Of a stretch of 64,000 bases of DNA, positions 28,763 to 37,216 are shown piece by piece. The stretch lies in assembly GCF_004214895.1 (NCBI RefSeq), contig NZ_CP035952.1, forward strand, positions 1,498,501 through 1,562,500. Direction: 5' to 3'. How positions within the stretch are numbered: the first letter of the stretch is position 1; every line of letters starts with the position of its first letter. The position numbers and the translations under genes are program-made. The DNA comes from Pseudomonas tructae (GTDB lineage Bacteria; Pseudomonadota; Gammaproteobacteria; Pseudomonadales; Pseudomonadaceae). Below the pieces are notes generated by a model. That model made no database searches. It was not told where the DNA came from and saw nothing but the letters and a program-made list of their open reading frames with translations.

Positions 28763-29965
28763 ATGCCGACCTTTCGTTACCAGGCCGTGGACCTCGGTGG
28801 GCGTACGCGCAAGGCCAGTATCCAGGCCGACAGCGAGCGCCATGCGCGCCAGCTATTGCGTGAGCAGGGATTGTTCGCTCGCCAGTTGCAGCGCCACGAG
28901 GCCGGCAATGCACAGCCGAGGCGGCAACGGGTCAGCCGCGCCCAGTTGTGCGAACTGACCCGGCAACTGGCAACCCTGACCGGTGCCGGCATCCCCCTGG
29001 TGGATGCCTTGGCGACCCTCGAGCGGCAGTTGGTGGAGCCAGCCTTGCGCAACCTGCTGGTGGCCGTGCGTGGATCCCTCGCCGAAGGCCTGAGCCTGGC
29101 CCGCAGTCTTGCGCGCCAGGGTGGCCTGTTTTCCGGCTTGTATTGCGCGCTGGTCGAGGCCGGCGAACGCTCCGGGCGCCTGGCTCAGGTGCTGGAGCGT
29201 CTGGCCGAGCACCTGGAGCAGGTCCAGCGCCAGCAGCACAAGGCCCGTACGGCCCTGATCTACCCCTGTGTACTGATGGGCGTGTCGCTGGCAGTGGTGG
29301 TCGGCCTGATGACTTTTGTGGTGCCCAAACTCACCGAGCAGTTTGCTCACTCCGGGCAGAGCCTGCCGTGGATCACCTCACTGCTGATCGGTATCAGCGA
29401 CCTCTTGGTACTGGTCGGCCCCTGGCTGTTGCTCTTTCTGGGAGGGGCATCGGTGCTCGGTGCCTGGCTGTTGCGCCGCCCGCACTGGCGCCTGCGCCGC
29501 GATGATCTGCTGCTGCGGCTGCCCAAGGTGGGCCCGCTGCTGGCGGTGCTGGAGAGCGCACGCTTGTCGCGCAGCCTGGCGATTCTGGCCGGCAGCGGCG
29601 TGCCATTGCTCGAAGCCCTGCAAGTGGCCACGGCCACGGTCAACAACCGGCGTATCCACCTGGCCCTGCAAGGGGTTGGCAGCGAGGTGCAAGGCGGCGT
29701 CAGCCTACATAGGGCACTGGATACCAGCGGCCATTTTCCGCCGTTGCTGCTGAACATGGTCGCCAGCGGCGAGGCCAGCGGCACCTTGCCGGACATGCTC
29801 GAACGGGTCGCCGACAACCAGGAGCGTGGCTTCGCCCGCCAGGTCGACAGCACCATGGCGCTGTTCGAGCCGCTGATGATCCTGGTGATGGGCGCGGTGG
29901 TGCTGTTCATCGTCCTCGCCGTGCTGTTGCCGATCATGCAGCTCAACCAGGGACTGACACTTTGA
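28763..29965 (+). CDS. gspF: Type II secretion inner-membrane protein GspF (XcpS)
   Basis: GspF is the polytopic platform protein that couples the ATPase to pseudopilus assembly. The 400-residue product starts MPTFRYQAVDLGGR and has the two repeated GspF/PilC domains, with LTRQLATLTGAGIPLVDAL early and LSRSLAILAGSGVPLLEAL later. It has three hydrophobic membrane segments. Three bases separate it from gspE; gspG follows with its own strong AAAAGGAG site. Confidence 0.95.
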   Translation: MPTFRYQAVDLGGRTRKASIQADSERHARQLLREQGLFARQLQRHEAGNAQPRRQRVSRAQLCELTRQLATLTGAGIPLVDALATLERQLVEPALRNLLVAVRGSLAEGLSLARSLARQGGLFSGLYCALVEAGERSGRLAQVLERLAEHLEQVQRQQHKARTALIYPCVLMGVSLAVVVGLMTFVVPKLTEQFAHSGQSLPWITSLLIGISDLLVLVGPWLLLFLGGASVLGAWLLRRPHWRLRRDDLLLRLPKVGPLLAVLESARLSRSLAILAGSGVPLLEALQVATATVNNRRIHLALQGVGSEVQGGVSLHRALDTSGHFPPLLLNMVASGEASGTLPDMLERVADNQERGFARQVDSTMALFEPLMILVMGAVVLFIVLAVLLPIMQLNQGLTL

Positions 29966-29979
29966 AAAGGAGCAAGACC

Positions 29980-30414
29980 ATGCACAGCCCACGCGCGCGC
30001 CAGCGCGGCTTTACCCTGATGGAAATCATGGTGGTGATCTTCATCATCGGCCTGTTGATCGCCGTGGTAGCGCCCAGCGTGCTTGGCAGCCAGGACAAGG
30101 CCATGAAGCAGAAGGTCATGGCCGACCTGTCGACCCTGGAGCAGGCACTGGACATGTACCGCCTCGACAACCTGCGCTTTCCGTCCGCCGAGCAGGGCCT
30201 GTCGGCGCTGGCCAGTAAACCTTCGGTCGAACCGCTGCCCCGGGCCTGGCGCGCCGACGGTTACATTCGCCGCTTGCCGCAGGATCCCTGGGGCACGCCG
30301 TATCAGTACCGGGCGCCGGGCCAGCATGGGCGCATCGATATCTATTCCCTGGGCGCCGACGGCGTCGAGGGCGGCGAAGGTATCGATGCCGACCTGGGTA
30401 ACTGGGAACTCTAG
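29980..30414 (+). CDS. gspG: Type II secretion major pseudopilin GspG (XcpT)
   Basis: The 144-residue precursor of the major pseudopilus subunit has a leader ending RQRG, then FTLMEIMVVIFIIGLL with Glu at +5. The C-terminal part has DPWGTPYQYRAPG and YSLGADGVEGG, where Asp residues bind the stabilising calcium in this family. The ATG at 29980 has AAAAGGAG at 29966-29972; the TTG further upstream lies within the Shine-Dalgarno region. No prepilin peptidase gene is in the cluster, so processing presumably uses the shared PilD. Confidence 0.96.
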   Translation: MHSPRARQRGFTLMEIMVVIFIIGLLIAVVAPSVLGSQDKAMKQKVMADLSTLEQALDMYRLDNLRFPSAEQGLSALASKPSVEPLPRAWRADGYIRRLPQDPWGTPYQYRAPGQHGRIDIYSLGADGVEGGEGIDADLGNWEL

Positions 30415-30416
30415 GC

Positions 30417-30851
30417 ATGCGCGGTGAGCGTGGGTTTACCTTGTTGGAAATGCTCGTGGTGCTGCTGATCGCCGGGCTCATGAGTGCCTTGAGCATTGCC
30501 TGGCTCGACACGGGCAAGGCGCCGCTGCAGCAGGCCCTTGAGCGACTGGCCAGTGCCAGCCGGCAGCAGGCCGAACTGGCGCGGCATGGCGGTGAGATTC
30601 GCGGTCTGCGCTGGAGTGGCAACCGGCCCGAGTTTGTCCGGTGGGTCAATACCCGTTGGCAGACGCAAAAGGTAGCGTTGGGTGACTGGCCGCAGGCGTT
30701 GCAGGCGGACTGGTCCAACAGCCAGGAACCACGCTGGGTGTTCACCCCCTCGGGCGTTGAGCGCAGCGCCGTATTGAACTGGCACTGGCCAGAGGGCAGC
30801 GAGCGTTGGCACTGGAGCAGCGATGGGCAACTGCACAGGGCGCCCTTGTGA
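30417..30851 (+). CDS. gspH: Type II secretion minor pseudopilin GspH (XcpU)
   Basis: This 144-residue minor pseudopilin has the leader MRGERG followed by FTLLEMLVVLLIAGLMSAL, with Glu at +5. The remainder is poorly conserved, as usual for GspH. It begins two bases after gspG and overlaps the GTG start of gspI. The assignment rests on the prepilin motif and operon position between gspG and gspI. Confidence 0.88.
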   Translation: MRGERGFTLLEMLVVLLIAGLMSALSIAWLDTGKAPLQQALERLASASRQQAELARHGGEIRGLRWSGNRPEFVRWVNTRWQTQKVALGDWPQALQADWSNSQEPRWVFTPSGVERSAVLNWHWPEGSERWHWSSDGQLHRAPL

Positions 30852-31216
30852 AAGCGGGCCAGCGTGGCTTTACCCTGCTCGAAGTGACCGTGGCCCTGGG
30901 CATCGCCGCCGCTTTGGCGATCATGACCAGCCAGGTGCTGCGCCAGCGCCTGGCCGTGCAGCAGAGCGTGCAGCAGCATCGCCTCGGGGTGTTCTGTGCC
31001 CGCGAGCTGCAAGCGCGTTTCACCGTGGAGCGGTACTGGCCGATGCAGAGCTCCAGCAGCGGGCAACTGCAGCAGGGCGACGGCCAATGTCATTGGCAAT
31101 TGCAACTGGCTGCGACCGGGGTGCGAAATCTGCGTCGAGGGGAGTTGCGCCTGTTCGGCGACCGTGACGGACGTGATCCGCTCGGCCAGTACCGAATCTT
31201 TCTGGTGCGGCCATGA
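30848..31216 (+). CDS. gspI: Type II secretion minor pseudopilin GspI (XcpV)
   Basis: This 122-residue protein starts at the GTG at 30848, which overlaps the gspH stop and places the leader correctly (KAGQRG, then FTLLEVTVALGIAAALA). An ATG 14 codons upstream would give an over-long leader. GspI forms the pseudopilus tip with GspJ and GspK. Its stop overlaps the gspJ start (ATGA). Confidence 0.88.
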   Translation: MKAGQRGFTLLEVTVALGIAAALAIMTSQVLRQRLAVQQSVQQHRLGVFCARELQARFTVERYWPMQSSSSGQLQQGDGQCHWQLQLAATGVRNLRRGELRLFGDRDGRDPLGQYRIFLVRP

Positions 31217-31800
31217 AGCGCCGTCAGCAGGGCCTGACCCTGCTCGAACTGCTGGTCGCCCTGGCCCTGACCGCCGTACTGGGGATCTTGCTGGCGGCGC
31301 TGGTCAATGCCTGGGTCGGGGTCAGGGAGCGGCTGGAGCAGCCTGCCCAGTCCTCGCCGGTGCTGAACTTCTGCCTGGCCCTGGAGCGGCGTTTCGACAC
31401 CACGGTGTTGCGTAAGCTCTACGAGCAGCGCCTGCCACTGGCAATCAACTGGCTGGACTGGCAACCCGCCGCCTTGCAATTGCAATGGGTGGCCCGCAGT
31501 GCCTGGCCGCAAGCCGAAGGCGGTTCACGTTTGCAGCGCCAACGCCTGAGTTACGACGTGCGTGGGCAACGGTTGCTGCTGGAAACCTCCGCCGATCTGT
31601 ATGCGGTGGGTAAACCGCAGTGGCGTGAACGCGATCAACTCGATCAGGTCACGGCGCCGAGCTTCGCGTTCTTTCAATCGGGCCGCTGGCTGGCCTTTCC
31701 TTCTACCGAGCGGTCTGCCCCGGATCGCGGTGTGCGGCTTGAGTTCAAGCGTGATGGAGCACCTTATGTCTGTACCTTCGCCCTGCCGGAGGCGCCTTGA
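31213..31800 (+). CDS. gspJ: Type II secretion minor pseudopilin GspJ (XcpW)
   Basis: This 195-residue minor pseudopilin has the leader MKRRQQG followed by LTLLELLVALALTAVLGILL. The first mature residue is Leu rather than Phe. The globular part ends with a C-terminal strand region containing one Cys. It overlaps gspI (ATGA) and gspL (TGATG) and belongs to the GspI-J-K tip complex. Confidence 0.88.
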   Translation: MKRRQQGLTLLELLVALALTAVLGILLAALVNAWVGVRERLEQPAQSSPVLNFCLALERRFDTTVLRKLYEQRLPLAINWLDWQPAALQLQWVARSAWPQAEGGSRLQRQRLSYDVRGQRLLLETSADLYAVGKPQWRERDQLDQVTAPSFAFFQSGRWLAFPSTERSAPDRGVRLEFKRDGAPYVCTFALPEAP

Positions 31801-32903
31801 TGAAATGGCTTGAACGCTGGCAATCACCCAGGCCGAGCACTTGGCTGCTGCTGCGCCCTGGCCCTGAACCGTCGCGCTGGAACTGGCTACTGGAGGGCGG
31901 CCAGGTGCGTGAGGAGGGTGAGGGGCCGCCGCCCTGTCGTGCAGGCATGCGCGTGGCACTGATTCTGCCGGGGCAGCAGTGCAGTCACTGTCAATTACCG
32001 GCGCCACCAGGCTTGAAACGCGAAGAGTGGCCGTTGTTGCTCGAAGAGCGCTTGCTGCAGCCGGCCGAGTCCATTCGCTGCGGTTGTGTGTCACGCCAAG
32101 GTACGCAACTGGAACTGGTCAGCGTTGATCGGGTGCTGCTGGAACAGTGGTTGGCACAATGCGCGGACTGGGGGCTGAATGTGGAGCGCTGCTGGGCCGA
32201 GTTTCAGTTGTTGCCCGAGACCCCGGCGGGCACTGCGCTGTGCTGGCAGCGCAGTGCCGAGCTGTTGCTGTGCAAGGGTGCGACCGCGCAAGCGCGTCAG
32301 CACTGGCTGGCCTGGCCAACCGCGCTGGGGGCGAACCTGCCGGCACCCTGGCCAAGCCTGCAATGCCAAGCGTTCGAGGGCAACTGGCCGCCGCGCTTGA
32401 TCGTGCTGGAACGTCTGCCCAGCCTGTTCGAGGTGCGTGCACCGCGTCGCTTGCAACTGTCCATCGCCCTTGAACACAGGCGCTTGCTCGCCGCGTGCCT
32501 GGTGCTGGGTTTGCTCTGCAGCGGGCTGTGGCTGAGCCAGCAATGGCGCCAGAGCGCATTGCACAAGGCGCAGGTCGTGGCGGTAACGGGACCGGTTGAA
32601 TCACCGCGGCAGGCGGCCCAGGCCCTCAAGCGTTTGCGTCAGGCGCAAGAAGGTCAACGCTTGCACCTGCGCCAGATTGAGCAGGTACAACTGGCACTGG
32701 AGCAGTGGCTGCAATCGCGCCCGGCCTGGCACCTGGTCGCCAGCGGCTTTGACGGGCAACGCTTGCGCATGCGTTTGCACGGTGATCAGCCGCCAGACGT
32801 CGAGACCTGGCAGGGCATTGCCAGCCAGCTCGACCTCAGGGTCGAAGCCACTGCCGCTGCCCACGAACTGCAACTGGTCTTCGACCTGGGAGCGGCCTCA
32901 TGA
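31800..32903 (+). CDS. gspL: Type II secretion platform protein GspL (XcpY)
   Basis: GspL recruits GspE to the membrane. The 367-residue protein has a cytoplasmic actin-like N-terminal region (about 1-215), one membrane helix (LLAACLVLGLLCSGLWLS near 222-239) and a ferredoxin-like periplasmic end. The start is the ATG at 31800 overlapping the gspJ stop. Sequence conservation is low, so the call leans on topology and its place before gspM. Confidence 0.85.
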   Translation: MKWLERWQSPRPSTWLLLRPGPEPSRWNWLLEGGQVREEGEGPPPCRAGMRVALILPGQQCSHCQLPAPPGLKREEWPLLLEERLLQPAESIRCGCVSRQGTQLELVSVDRVLLEQWLAQCADWGLNVERCWAEFQLLPETPAGTALCWQRSAELLLCKGATAQARQHWLAWPTALGANLPAPWPSLQCQAFEGNWPPRLIVLERLPSLFEVRAPRRLQLSIALEHRRLLAACLVLGLLCSGLWLSQQWRQSALHKAQVVAVTGPVESPRQAAQALKRLRQAQEGQRLHLRQIEQVQLALEQWLQSRPAWHLVASGFDGQRLRMRLHGDQPPDVETWQGIASQLDLRVEATAAAHELQLVFDLGAAS

Positions 32904-33286
32904 GTGAGTGGGTGCAGCGCCGTTGGTTGATGCCGGCGGCTTGGGCAATGATCGCAGGCTTGTTGCTGATGCTGGTGTTTCGCGAAGGTTCGACCCGCCG
33001 GCAGGACGCGCAGCAATGGCAGGCCCTGGCCCGGTTGGCAGCAGGTTTGCAGGTCGAGGCCGGGCTTGGTGTGGAGCGACTGCAGCAGTCGGCGCAGGCG
33101 GGCAGCATTGTATTGAACGAGGTGCTGCCGGAAACCGGCAGTTGGCAGATCAAGGGCCGTGCCGCAGATGAGCAGGCGCTGCAGAACTGGGTGCTGGTCT
33201 TGCAGGGCGAAGGTGCGCGGCCGCTGAGTTGGGCTCTTGAGCACACTGAGTCGGGCATGGACTTTCAACTGGTGTTGCAACGATGA
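32900..33286 (+). CDS. gspM: Type II secretion platform protein GspM (XcpZ)
   Basis: This 128-residue protein has a short cytoplasmic start, one membrane helix (AAWAMIAGLLLMLVF) and a small periplasmic domain (ALQNWVLVLQGEGARP). It partners with GspL. It overlaps gspL (ATGA) and gspN (ATGA). The assignment is by topology and operon position. Confidence 0.85.
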   Translation: MSEWVQRRWLMPAAWAMIAGLLLMLVFREGSTRRQDAQQWQALARLAAGLQVEAGLGVERLQQSAQAGSIVLNEVLPETGSWQIKGRAADEQALQNWVLVLQGEGARPLSWALEHTESGMDFQLVLQR

Positions 33287-33930
33287 GGCGTGCGGCCTGG
33301 GTTGCCCTGGTGTTCTCACTCACCTTGCTGGCCGAGCTGCCGGCCAGCTGGCTGCTCAAGCCGGTGACCGCCCGGGGCGTTTCCGGCAGCCTGTGGCAGG
33401 GCCAGGCGCAACGCATCGGGCCGGTGGGGCCGGTCGCCTGGCACTGGCAACCCTGGCGTTTGCAGGCACAGATGAACATTGGCTTTCAAGGCCAGGATTG
33501 GCAGCTCAGGCTGGGCGGCTGGCCATGGGACTGGCACGCCTATGTCGAGCCGCTGGGCGCAATTGCCACAGGATCTTCGAGTTACCGATTGAGCGGGCAG
33601 TGGAAAGGCCGGATTGAAGCTCAAGGTAGCGGTGGCCAATGCCGGGTGGGCGAAGGGGAGATTGGCGCGGCCGAGTTGACCCTGGTTTCACCCTGGTCGC
33701 TGACGTTAGGCGCTACCCGAGTGCGCATCGACTGCTCGTCAGGGTTGCATCTGCTGGCGCAACTGCAGCTGCAGGGGCAGCATCAGTTCAGTGTGGATGC
33801 CGACCTGATGCAACGGCGCGGACGATTGCAAGGGTCTGTTGAACCCGGCGCTCTGCTTGCGCCGGTGCTGCAAAGCGGCCAATGGCTCAAACCCGGAAAC
33901 ACCGCGTTGAGCCGTAATCTGAAATGGTGA
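33283..33930 (+). CDS. gspN: Type II secretion protein GspN
   Basis: This 215-residue protein has an N-terminal membrane segment (WVALVFSLTLLAELPASWLL) and a beta-rich periplasmic region with VSGSLWQGQA, the usual GspN opening. GspN is present in only some systems and its role is not settled. It is the last gene of the operon; its stop lies six bases from the stop of the convergent YkuD-domain gene, with no clear terminator between them. Confidence 0.85.
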   Translation: MRRAAWVALVFSLTLLAELPASWLLKPVTARGVSGSLWQGQAQRIGPVGPVAWHWQPWRLQAQMNIGFQGQDWQLRLGGWPWDWHAYVEPLGAIATGSSSYRLSGQWKGRIEAQGSGGQCRVGEGEIGAAELTLVSPWSLTLGATRVRIDCSSGLHLLAQLQLQGQHQFSVDADLMQRRGRLQGSVEPGALLAPVLQSGQWLKPGNTALSRNLKW

Positions 33931-33936
33931 GCAGCC

Positions 33937-34494
33937 TCAGGGGCGGATCTCGATCATGGTGCCATCTGGCACCATGTTCCAGACCTCGCGCATGTCGCGG
34001 TTGGTCATGGCAATGCAGCCTTCGGTCCAGTCCAGGGTGTGGAACACCTCTTCCGGATATTCTTCGCTCAACGGCGTGCCATGAATCATGATCATTCCGC
34101 CCGGCGGTACGCCTTCGCTACGAGCACGGGCTGCGTCGGTGATGTTCGGGTAGGACACGTGCATCGCCAGGTTGTAGCGGTCGCTCTGCTTGCGCCAGTC
34201 GATCCAGTAGAAGCCTTCAGGGGTGCGCTTGTCGCCTTCGCGCAGCTTGGCACCCTTGGGCTGCTTGCCCAGGGAGATGCGGTAGGTTTTCAGCGGCGCG
34301 CCAGCGCTGATCAGTTGCAGGCGCCGTTCAGACTTGATCACCAGGATTTTGTCGATCATCGCAGGCTTGGGTGTTTGCGGTTGCAGTGGCGAAGGCGCGG
34401 TCTTGTCGACCGGCCGGGTGATGATGGTTTCGGTGAAACCCGCCTGGGACATCGAAGCCACACTGAGGCAGAAAAGGGCAAGCAACCAGCGCAT
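33937..34494 (-). CDS. YkuD (L,D-transpeptidase-fold) periplasmic protein
   Basis: This 185-residue protein has a signal peptide (MRWLLALFCLSVASMSQA) and a YkuD domain. The catalytic region reads IMIHGTPLSEE ... DWTEGCIAMTNRDM, with the nucleophilic Cys in TEGCIAM. The usual SxGCxR Arg is replaced by Ala, a pattern closer to the YafK/DpaA subgroup, which cuts rather than makes peptidoglycan-lipoprotein links. Whether it is a transpeptidase or a hydrolase is open. It converges on gspN with six bases between them. Confidence 0.88.
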   Translation of the reverse strand: MRWLLALFCLSVASMSQAGFTETIITRPVDKTAPSPLQPQTPKPAMIDKILVIKSERRLQLISAGAPLKTYRISLGKQPKGAKLREGDKRTPEGFYWIDWRKQSDRYNLAMHVSYPNITDAARARSEGVPPGGMIMIHGTPLSEEYPEEVFHTLDWTEGCIAMTNRDMREVWNMVPDGTMIEIRP

Positions 34495-34515
34495 GAAACG
34501 ATATCCCTGAAGAAG

Positions 34516-35070
34516 CTAGGTGTTGGGTGACGAGACGAGCATGGGTGACAGGCATTCATTGCCTATCGGGAAGCGCTGCTCGATGCGGTCACGATAATAG
34601 CATTCTAGGGTACGACTGACGGTGCGGAAAGCCAGCTCGTCCCACGGGATATCACTTTCGTCGAAAAGCCGCACTTCCAGGCTCTCGACGCCAACGGCGA
34701 AGTCCAGGTCGGCAAGCTCGGCACGAAAGAACACGTGGACCTGGTTGATGTGCGGCAGGTCGAACAACTGGTAAAGGGCGGCTTCGCCGACACGGGCGCA
34801 GGCTTCCTCGATGGTTTCCCGGCGCGCGGCCTGTTCCACTGTCTCGCCGTTCTCCATGAAGCCTGCGGGCAAGGTCCAGTAGCCGCGACGCGGTTCGATG
34901 GCACGGCGGCACAACAGCACCTGGCTGCCCCAGGTCGGCAGGACCCCGGCGACGATATTGGGGTTCTGGTAATGAATGGTCTGGCAGTGATCGCAGACAA
35001 AACGCAGGCGGCTATCGCCCTCGGGAATGCGCTGAATCACCTGATTGCCGCACGCGCTACAGAATTTCAT
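34516..35070 (-). CDS. Zinc-ribbon Nudix hydrolase
   Basis: The 184-residue protein starts at the ATG at 35070 (MKFCSACGNQV); the frame is open much further upstream, but those codons overlap the divergent promoter region. An N-terminal zinc ribbon (CSAC ... CDHC) precedes a Nudix domain with the box GFMENGETVEQAARRETIEEA. The arrangement resembles NADH-pyrophosphatase relatives, but substrate cannot be read from sequence. It is divergent from the second Nudix gene. Confidence 0.9.
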   Translation of the reverse strand: MKFCSACGNQVIQRIPEGDSRLRFVCDHCQTIHYQNPNIVAGVLPTWGSQVLLCRRAIEPRRGYWTLPAGFMENGETVEQAARRETIEEACARVGEAALYQLFDLPHINQVHVFFRAELADLDFAVGVESLEVRLFDESDIPWDELAFRTVSRTLECYYRDRIEQRFPIGNECLSPMLVSSPNT

Positions 35071-35217
35071 GCTTTTATTCCTGTTAGGTGCGCCTATCTT
35101 GGCGCCACTCTCAGCGCGGCTGCAAGCGGGGATCGTTGCCGGGGTTTTCCCGGGGGCTTGGGCGGCTCGCGGCTTTGGTGCATGATGCAGGGCAGGCTTT
35201 GGAATCGAGAGAGAGCA

Positions 35218-35817
35218 ATGCTGGACGAGCTTCTTCGCCGCGTAAGCAGTCATACGCCGAGTACCCTGGAGACGGACCGACGTTTTCCCGAGGCTGCGGT
35301 GTTATTGCCCATCACGCGCAGCGAAGAGCCCGAACTGGTGTTGACCCTGCGCGCCAAGGGGTTGTCGACCCACGGTGGCGAGGTGGCGTTCCCGGGTGGA
35401 CGGCGCGACCCGGAGGACCCGGACCTGATCTTCACCGCCTTGCGCGAAGCAGAAGAAGAGATCGGCCTGCCGCCGGGGCTGGTGGAAGTCATCGGCCCGT
35501 TGAGCCCGCTGATCTCCCTGCATGGTTTGAAAGTTACGCCTTTCGTCGGCCTGATCCCGGACTTTGTCGAGTACCAGGCCAACGATGCCGAGATCGCGGC
35601 AGTGTTTACCGTGCCCCTGGCGTTCTTCCGCCAGGACCCGCGTGACCATACCCACCGTATCGACTACCAGGGGCGCAGTTGGTACGTGCCCAGCTACCGT
35701 TACGGCGAATACAAGATCTGGGGCTTGTCGGCGATCATGATCGTCGAGCTGGTCAACTTGCTTTACGATGCCAACATCAGCCTGCATCAGCCGCCTGAAC
35801 GCTTTACCCCTATTTGA
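35218..35817 (+). CDS. CoA pyrophosphatase-type Nudix hydrolase
   Basis: The 199-residue protein starts at the ATG at 35218 (MLDELLRRV), after a GAGAGAG stretch; the frame upstream is spurious. [18 protein letters not shown] is the CoA-Nudix signature that precedes the Nudix box ([10 protein letters not shown] ... REAEEEIGL). By family it cleaves CoA to 4'-phosphopantetheine and 3',5'-ADP. A gamma-carbonic anhydrase gene follows 43 bases later. Confidence 0.9.
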   Translation: MLDELLRRVSSHTPSTLETDRRFPEAAVLLPITRSEEPELVLTLRAKGLSTHGGEVAFPGGRRDPEDPDLIFTALREAEEEIGLPPGLVEVIGPLSPLISLHGLKVTPFVGLIPDFVEYQANDAEIAAVFTVPLAFFRQDPRDHTHRIDYQGRSWYVPSYRYGEYKIWGLSAIMIVELVNLLYDANISLHQPPERFTPI

Positions 35818-35860
35818 GCGGGAGCACCCGCCGGCCACGCCACTCCGTGAGGAACCACGC

Positions 35861-36385
35861 ATGAAATACCGTCTGGGCGACCTGCGGGTCGAGACCCATC
35901 CGCGCAGCTGGGTTGCGCCGACCGCGATCCTGATCGGCAAGGTACGCCTGCAAGCGGGTGCCAACGTCTGGTTCGGTGCGGTGCTGCGCGGCGATAACGA
36001 ACTGATCGACATCGGCGAGAACAGCAACGTCCAGGACGGCACGGTGATGCACACCGATATGGGCTCACCACTGACCCTGGGCAAGGGTGTGACCGTCGGG
36101 CATAACGCCATGCTCCATGGTTGCTCGGTCGACGACTACAGCCTGATCGGCATCAACGCGGTGATCCTCAACGGTGCGCGGATCGGCAAGTACTGCATCA
36201 TCGGCGCCAACGCGCTGATCCCCGAAGGCAAGGAAATCCCTGACGGCTCACTGGTCATGGGCTCACCGGGCAAGGTGGTGCGCGAACTGACCGAGGCGCA
36301 GAAGAAAATGCTTGAAGCCAGTGCCGCCCACTACGTGCACAACGCCGAGCGTTATGCCCTTGACCTGGCCCTGCAGGGGGATTGA
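35861..36385 (+). CDS. Gamma-carbonic anhydrase family protein
   Basis: This 174-residue left-handed beta-helix protein is built of hexapeptide repeats. Zinc-ligand His residues are visible in VMHTD and [10 protein letters not shown], as in the YrdA/PaaY branch of gamma-carbonic anhydrases. Activity of this branch is often not shown. The start is the ATG at 35861 with GTGAGGA upstream. It overlaps the DUF1289 gene (TGATG). Confidence 0.92.
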   Translation: MKYRLGDLRVETHPRSWVAPTAILIGKVRLQAGANVWFGAVLRGDNELIDIGENSNVQDGTVMHTDMGSPLTLGKGVTVGHNAMLHGCSVDDYSLIGINAVILNGARIGKYCIIGANALIPEGKEIPDGSLVMGSPGKVVRELTEAQKKMLEASAAHYVHNAERYALDLALQGD

Positions 36386-36588
36386 TGAGCACGCCTGAAC
36401 GCCCGGTGGCCTCGCCCTGCGTGCAGATCTGCGCGCTGGACGATGCCGACATCTGCACCGGCTGCCAGCGCACGGCGGCCGAAATCACCCGCTGGGGACG
36501 AATGGACAACAGCGAGCGCCGCCAGGTGCTCAAACTGTGCCATGAGCGCGCCGTGGCTGCGGGGCTGATGTTCAGCGTCGGCGCATGA
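36385..36588 (+). CDS. DUF1289 Cys-rich small protein
   Basis: This 67-residue protein has the DUF1289 Cys pattern SPCVQIC ... CTGCQRT followed by EITRWGRMDNSERRQVL. Four Cys residues suggest a small metal site; function is unknown. It is coupled to the carbonic anhydrase-like gene by stop/start overlap. Confidence 0.9.
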   Translation: MSTPERPVASPCVQICALDDADICTGCQRTAAEITRWGRMDNSERRQVLKLCHERAVAAGLMFSVGA

Positions 36589-36651
36589 TCCGCCTCTTGG
36601 CCGCCGGCAATCGCTGCAGTACCCTGTAGCGCTTGCCCAGCGGTTGACCCC

Positions 36652-37119
36652 ATGTTCTTTCTGATTGCCTATATCAGCAGCGTAGTGCTGATCAACTACG
36701 CCTTCTCCAGTGCCCCGCACCTGGACGTGATCTGGTCTGCCTGGGGCGGGCTGGTGTTCATTCTGCGCGACATGGTCCAGACCCGCTTCGGCCATGGTGC
36801 ACTGGTGGCCATGCTGGCGGCCCTGGTGCTGTCGTATATCACCTCGGAACCGGCCATCGCCCTGGCCAGTGCCAGCGCCTTTGCTGTGTCCGAGCTGATT
36901 GACTGGCTGGTGTTCACCATCACCAAGCGGCCGTTGCACGATCGCCTGTGGTTGAGTTCGGCGCTGAGCATCCCGGTCGACACCTTTATCTTCTTCGGCA
37001 TGATCGGTGCACTGACCCCCATCGTGGTCGGCACTGCCCTGGCGTCGAAGTTCGCCGGGGTGACCGTGGTCTGGCTGGCCATGGCCTGGCGTGTGCGCAA
37101 GCGTGTGGTCACCGGCTGA
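36652..37119 (+). CDS. VUT/YhhQ-like membrane protein
   Basis: This 155-residue polytopic membrane protein has about five hydrophobic segments. ASASAFAVSELIDWLVFTI resembles the conserved segment of the VUT family, which includes the queuosine-precursor transporter YhhQ. It is shorter than YhhQ (about 220 residues), so the substrate is uncertain. It lies 63 bases after DUF1289 and 97 bases before purT. Confidence 0.75.
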   Translation: MFFLIAYISSVVLINYAFSSAPHLDVIWSAWGGLVFILRDMVQTRFGHGALVAMLAALVLSYITSEPAIALASASAFAVSELIDWLVFTITKRPLHDRLWLSSALSIPVDTFIFFGMIGALTPIVVGTALASKFAGVTVVWLAMAWRVRKRVVTG

Positions 37120-37216
37120 GGTCGGCGACTGCAGTTCATGTAAAATGGCGCTTCTTTTCACCGGGTTGCACCGAGTACGGGGCGGCCCAGGATGTTCTTC
37201 CCTCTGAGGACCTGAA

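Noticed and set aside
34735..35217. 161-codon extension before the CoA-type Nudix protein
   Set aside because: It runs antisense through the zinc-ribbon Nudix gene and across the promoter region; the family start at 35218 has its own ribosome-binding site.
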